Shown here piece after piece: positions 13,328 through 15,032 of a DNA stretch of 15,032 nt. Location of the stretch: positions 1 through 15,032 of the forward strand of contig CAAFXQ010000250.1 in assembly GCA_900767015.1 (NCBI GenBank). The letters run 5' to 3'. Both the position numbers and the translations under genes were made by a program. Numbering within the stretch: position 1 is the first letter of the stretch; every line of letters begins with the position of its first letter. Under the pieces are notes generated by a model. The model saw only the letters and a program-made list of their open reading frames with translations, searched no databases and had not been told where the DNA came from. Source of the stretch: Clostridia bacterium (lineage in GTDB: Bacteria > Bacillota > Clostridia > Oscillospirales > Acutalibacteraceae).

Positions 13328-14896
13328 ATGGATAACAGTATTCAGGCTCATCAGAAAGAGCTTTGCAATAAACTTTGGGCAATGGCTAATGCCCTGCGTG
13401 GAAATATGGAAGCATATGAATTCAAGAATTATATCTTGGGTATGATTTTCTATTACTATCTTTCAGATAAAACTGAAAAATACATGGTTAATCTTTTAAA
13501 AGATGACGGTATTATATATGAAGAAGCGTGGAAAGATGATGAATACCGTGAAGCCGTTGCAGAGGAATCGCTTAGAGATATGGGCTTTATTATCGAACCT
13601 AAATATCTTTTCTGCAAAATGGTAAAAATGGTTGAAAACAGGTCATTTGATATTGAGTTTTTACAACAGGCAATAAACTCGCTTATGGAATCAACAATCG
13701 GAACTGATTCTCAGGAGGATTTTGATGGCTTATTCTCTGACATGCAGCTTGATTCTACAAAGCTTGGGCATACTGTAAAAGACAGAAGTGCAGTTATGAG
13801 TAAAATTATTGCTGCACTCGATGAAATCAATTTTAGTGTTGAAGACACAAAAATTGATGTTCTCGGTAATGCTTACGAATATCTTATCGGTCAGTTTGCC
13901 GCAACTGCGGGTAAAAAAGCCGGTGAATTTTATACCCCTGCAGGCCCTGCAGAGCTTCTTTGTCGTCTTGCTTGTCTCGGCTTAACAGATGTAAAAGCAG
14001 CTGCAGACCCGACTTGCGGTTCAGGTTCATTGCTTCTCAGACTTAAAAATTATGCACATATATATAATTATTACGGTCAGGAGCTTACATCAACTACTTA
14101 TAACCTTGCCCGTATGAACATGATTCTCCGTGGTGTTCCATACCGCCACTTTAATATTTATAACGGAGACACACTTGAACATGATTATTTTGGTGACACA
14201 AAATTCCGTGTTCAGGTAGCAAATCCGCCTTATTCTGCAAATTGGTCGGCAGATATGAAGTTCATGGAAGACGAACGTTTCAATGAATACGGCAAACTTG
14301 CACCTAAGAGCAAAGCTGATTTTGCCTTTGTTCAGCATATGGTTTATCATATGGATGAAGATGGCAGAGCAGTAGTACTGTTACCTCATGGTGTATTATT
14401 TAGAGGCCAAGCAGAAGAAACAATCCGTAAATATCTCATTGAAAAAATGAATGTTCTTGATGCTGTCATCGGACTTCCTGCAAACCTTTTCTTCGGCACA
14501 GGTATTCCTGTTTGTGTCCTTGTGCTTAAACGAGAGCGAAACGGCAATAGCGACAACATTCTTTTTATCGATGCATCAAAGGATTTTGAACCCGGTAAGA
14601 ATCAGAATGTTCTGCGTGAATCTGATATTGACAAGATTGTTGAAACTTATGAAAATCGTGTTGATGTGGACAAGTATGCTCATGTTGCAACAATGGCGGA
14701 AATTGCCGAAAACGGATTCAACCTTAATATTCCTCGTTATGTGGATACCTTTGAGCCTGAACCCGAAATTGACCTTAATGAAGTTGCAGGTGAAATCCGT
14801 AAGCTTCAGGCGGAAATTAAGCAGATTGATGCTGAATTAAAACCGTTTTTTGATGAGTTGGGACTTGATTTCCCGTTTGATACGGAGGGCAAATAA
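13328..14896 (+). CDS. hsdM: Type I restriction-modification system, methylase (M) subunit
   Basis: A 522-residue N6-adenine DNA methyltransferase subunit; two M with one S form the methylase that protects host DNA. The N-terminal helical domain (about residues 1-165) contains LWAMANALRGNMEAYEFKNY, typical of HsdM. The Rossmann domain has the SAM motif I DPTCGSGSLLL (about 227-237) and catalytic motif IV NPPY at 299-302. The C-terminus has a helical stretch (EIRKLQAEIKQIDAEL) likely to pack on HsdS. AAGGAG at 13315-13320 lies seven bases before the ATG and overlaps the hsdR stop, so translation is probably coupled. No damage is visible. Confidence 0.97.
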   Translation: MDNSIQAHQKELCNKLWAMANALRGNMEAYEFKNYILGMIFYYYLSDKTEKYMVNLLKDDGIIYEEAWKDDEYREAVAEESLRDMGFIIEPKYLFCKMVKMVENRSFDIEFLQQAINSLMESTIGTDSQEDFDGLFSDMQLDSTKLGHTVKDRSAVMSKIIAALDEINFSVEDTKIDVLGNAYEYLIGQFAATAGKKAGEFYTPAGPAELLCRLACLGLTDVKAAADPTCGSGSLLLRLKNYAHIYNYYGQELTSTTYNLARMNMILRGVPYRHFNIYNGDTLEHDYFGDTKFRVQVANPPYSANWSADMKFMEDERFNEYGKLAPKSKADFAFVQHMVYHMDEDGRAVVLLPHGVLFRGQAEETIRKYLIEKMNVLDAVIGLPANLFFGTGIPVCVLVLKRERNGNSDNILFIDASKDFEPGKNQNVLRESDIDKIVETYENRVDVDKYAHVATMAEIAENGFNLNIPRYVDTFEPEPEIDLNEVAGEIRKLQAEIKQIDAELKPFFDELGLDFPFDTEGK

Positions 14897-14898
14897 TT

Positions 14899-15032
14899 AT
14901 GGTAAATGTATCCTCAAGTAACGGTCTTGAAAAGCGTCCGAAACTCCGCTTTCCGGGCTTTGATGAGCCGTGGAAAGTGTTCAAGGCAGAAGAACTTTTT
15001 CAGAATATCACTGACAAGAATCACCCGGATGA
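14899..15032 (+). CDS. hsdS: Type I restriction-modification specificity (S) subunit, 5' end only
   Basis: Only the first 44 codons are present before the window ends. The start is clear: GGAGGG at 14884-14889, nine bases before the ATG, and two bases after the hsdM stop. The segment KRPKLRFPGFDEPWKVFK is the typical N-terminal opening of HsdS in this group, preceding the first target recognition domain. The recognition sequence cannot be inferred because both target domains lie beyond the edge. Further hsdS copies or a recombinase, as in phase-variable loci, could follow but are not visible. Confidence 0.88.
   Translation, partial: MVNVSSSNGLEKRPKLRFPGFDEPWKVFKAEELFQNITDKNHPD

Overview
The window looks like one end of an assembled contig from a gut-type Firmicute, most likely a Clostridia member (Oscillospiraceae/Ruminococcaceae-like). 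This is inferred from AGGAGG-type ribosome binding sites, the families present and protein resemblance; no marker gene fixes the taxon. The first 13 bases match the 3' end of the common Illumina adapter, so genuine sequence probably starts near base 14 and the left edge is an assembly or trimming artefact.

Left part (14-8640), a GC-richer chromosomal backbone devoted to envelope and signalling. A VanR-like response regulator on the minus strand faces away from a plus-strand run: a second OmpR-family response regulator, its sensor histidine kinase, three consecutive LytR-CpsA-Psr (LCP) proteins and the rRNA methyltransferase rlmD. The intergenic region at 717-1031 carries a good -10 for the minus gene with a tandem TCTTAm box where its -35 should be, and two near-identical palindromes and a hairpin ahead of the plus gene. 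The genes from 1032 to 8925 are tightly spaced (an 11-base overlap to about 31-base gaps) and are probably co-transcribed. The kinase/regulator pair may control the LCP enzymes, which in known cases attach wall polymers to peptidoglycan. Two of the LCP proteins carry an unusual extracellular DG-repeat insert.

Junction (about 8615-8645). Inside rlmD, just after the conserved HVETVV codons, hand-counted GC falls from about 56% (8461-8640) to about 36% (8641-8820), while the reading frame continues into a 92-residue tail. The 3' end of rlmD (rum/rumA) is a known integration hotspot for conjugative elements, so I read this as the left boundary of a mobile element that supplies a replacement 3' end.

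Right part (8641-15032), an AT-rich accessory region. It opens with five small genes of mobile-element type (84, 51, 92, 118 and 53 residues; the fourth is TnpV, the third resembles DUF6809). Two of them are preceded by duplicated leaders in which the ribosome binding site lies in the 3' arm of a strong hairpin. After a terminator-like hairpin and a textbook promoter (10438-10466) comes a type I restriction-modification operon, hsdR, hsdM and the first 44 codons of hsdS, cut by the right edge. No integrase or other recombinase, rRNA, tRNA or CRISPR array is visible.
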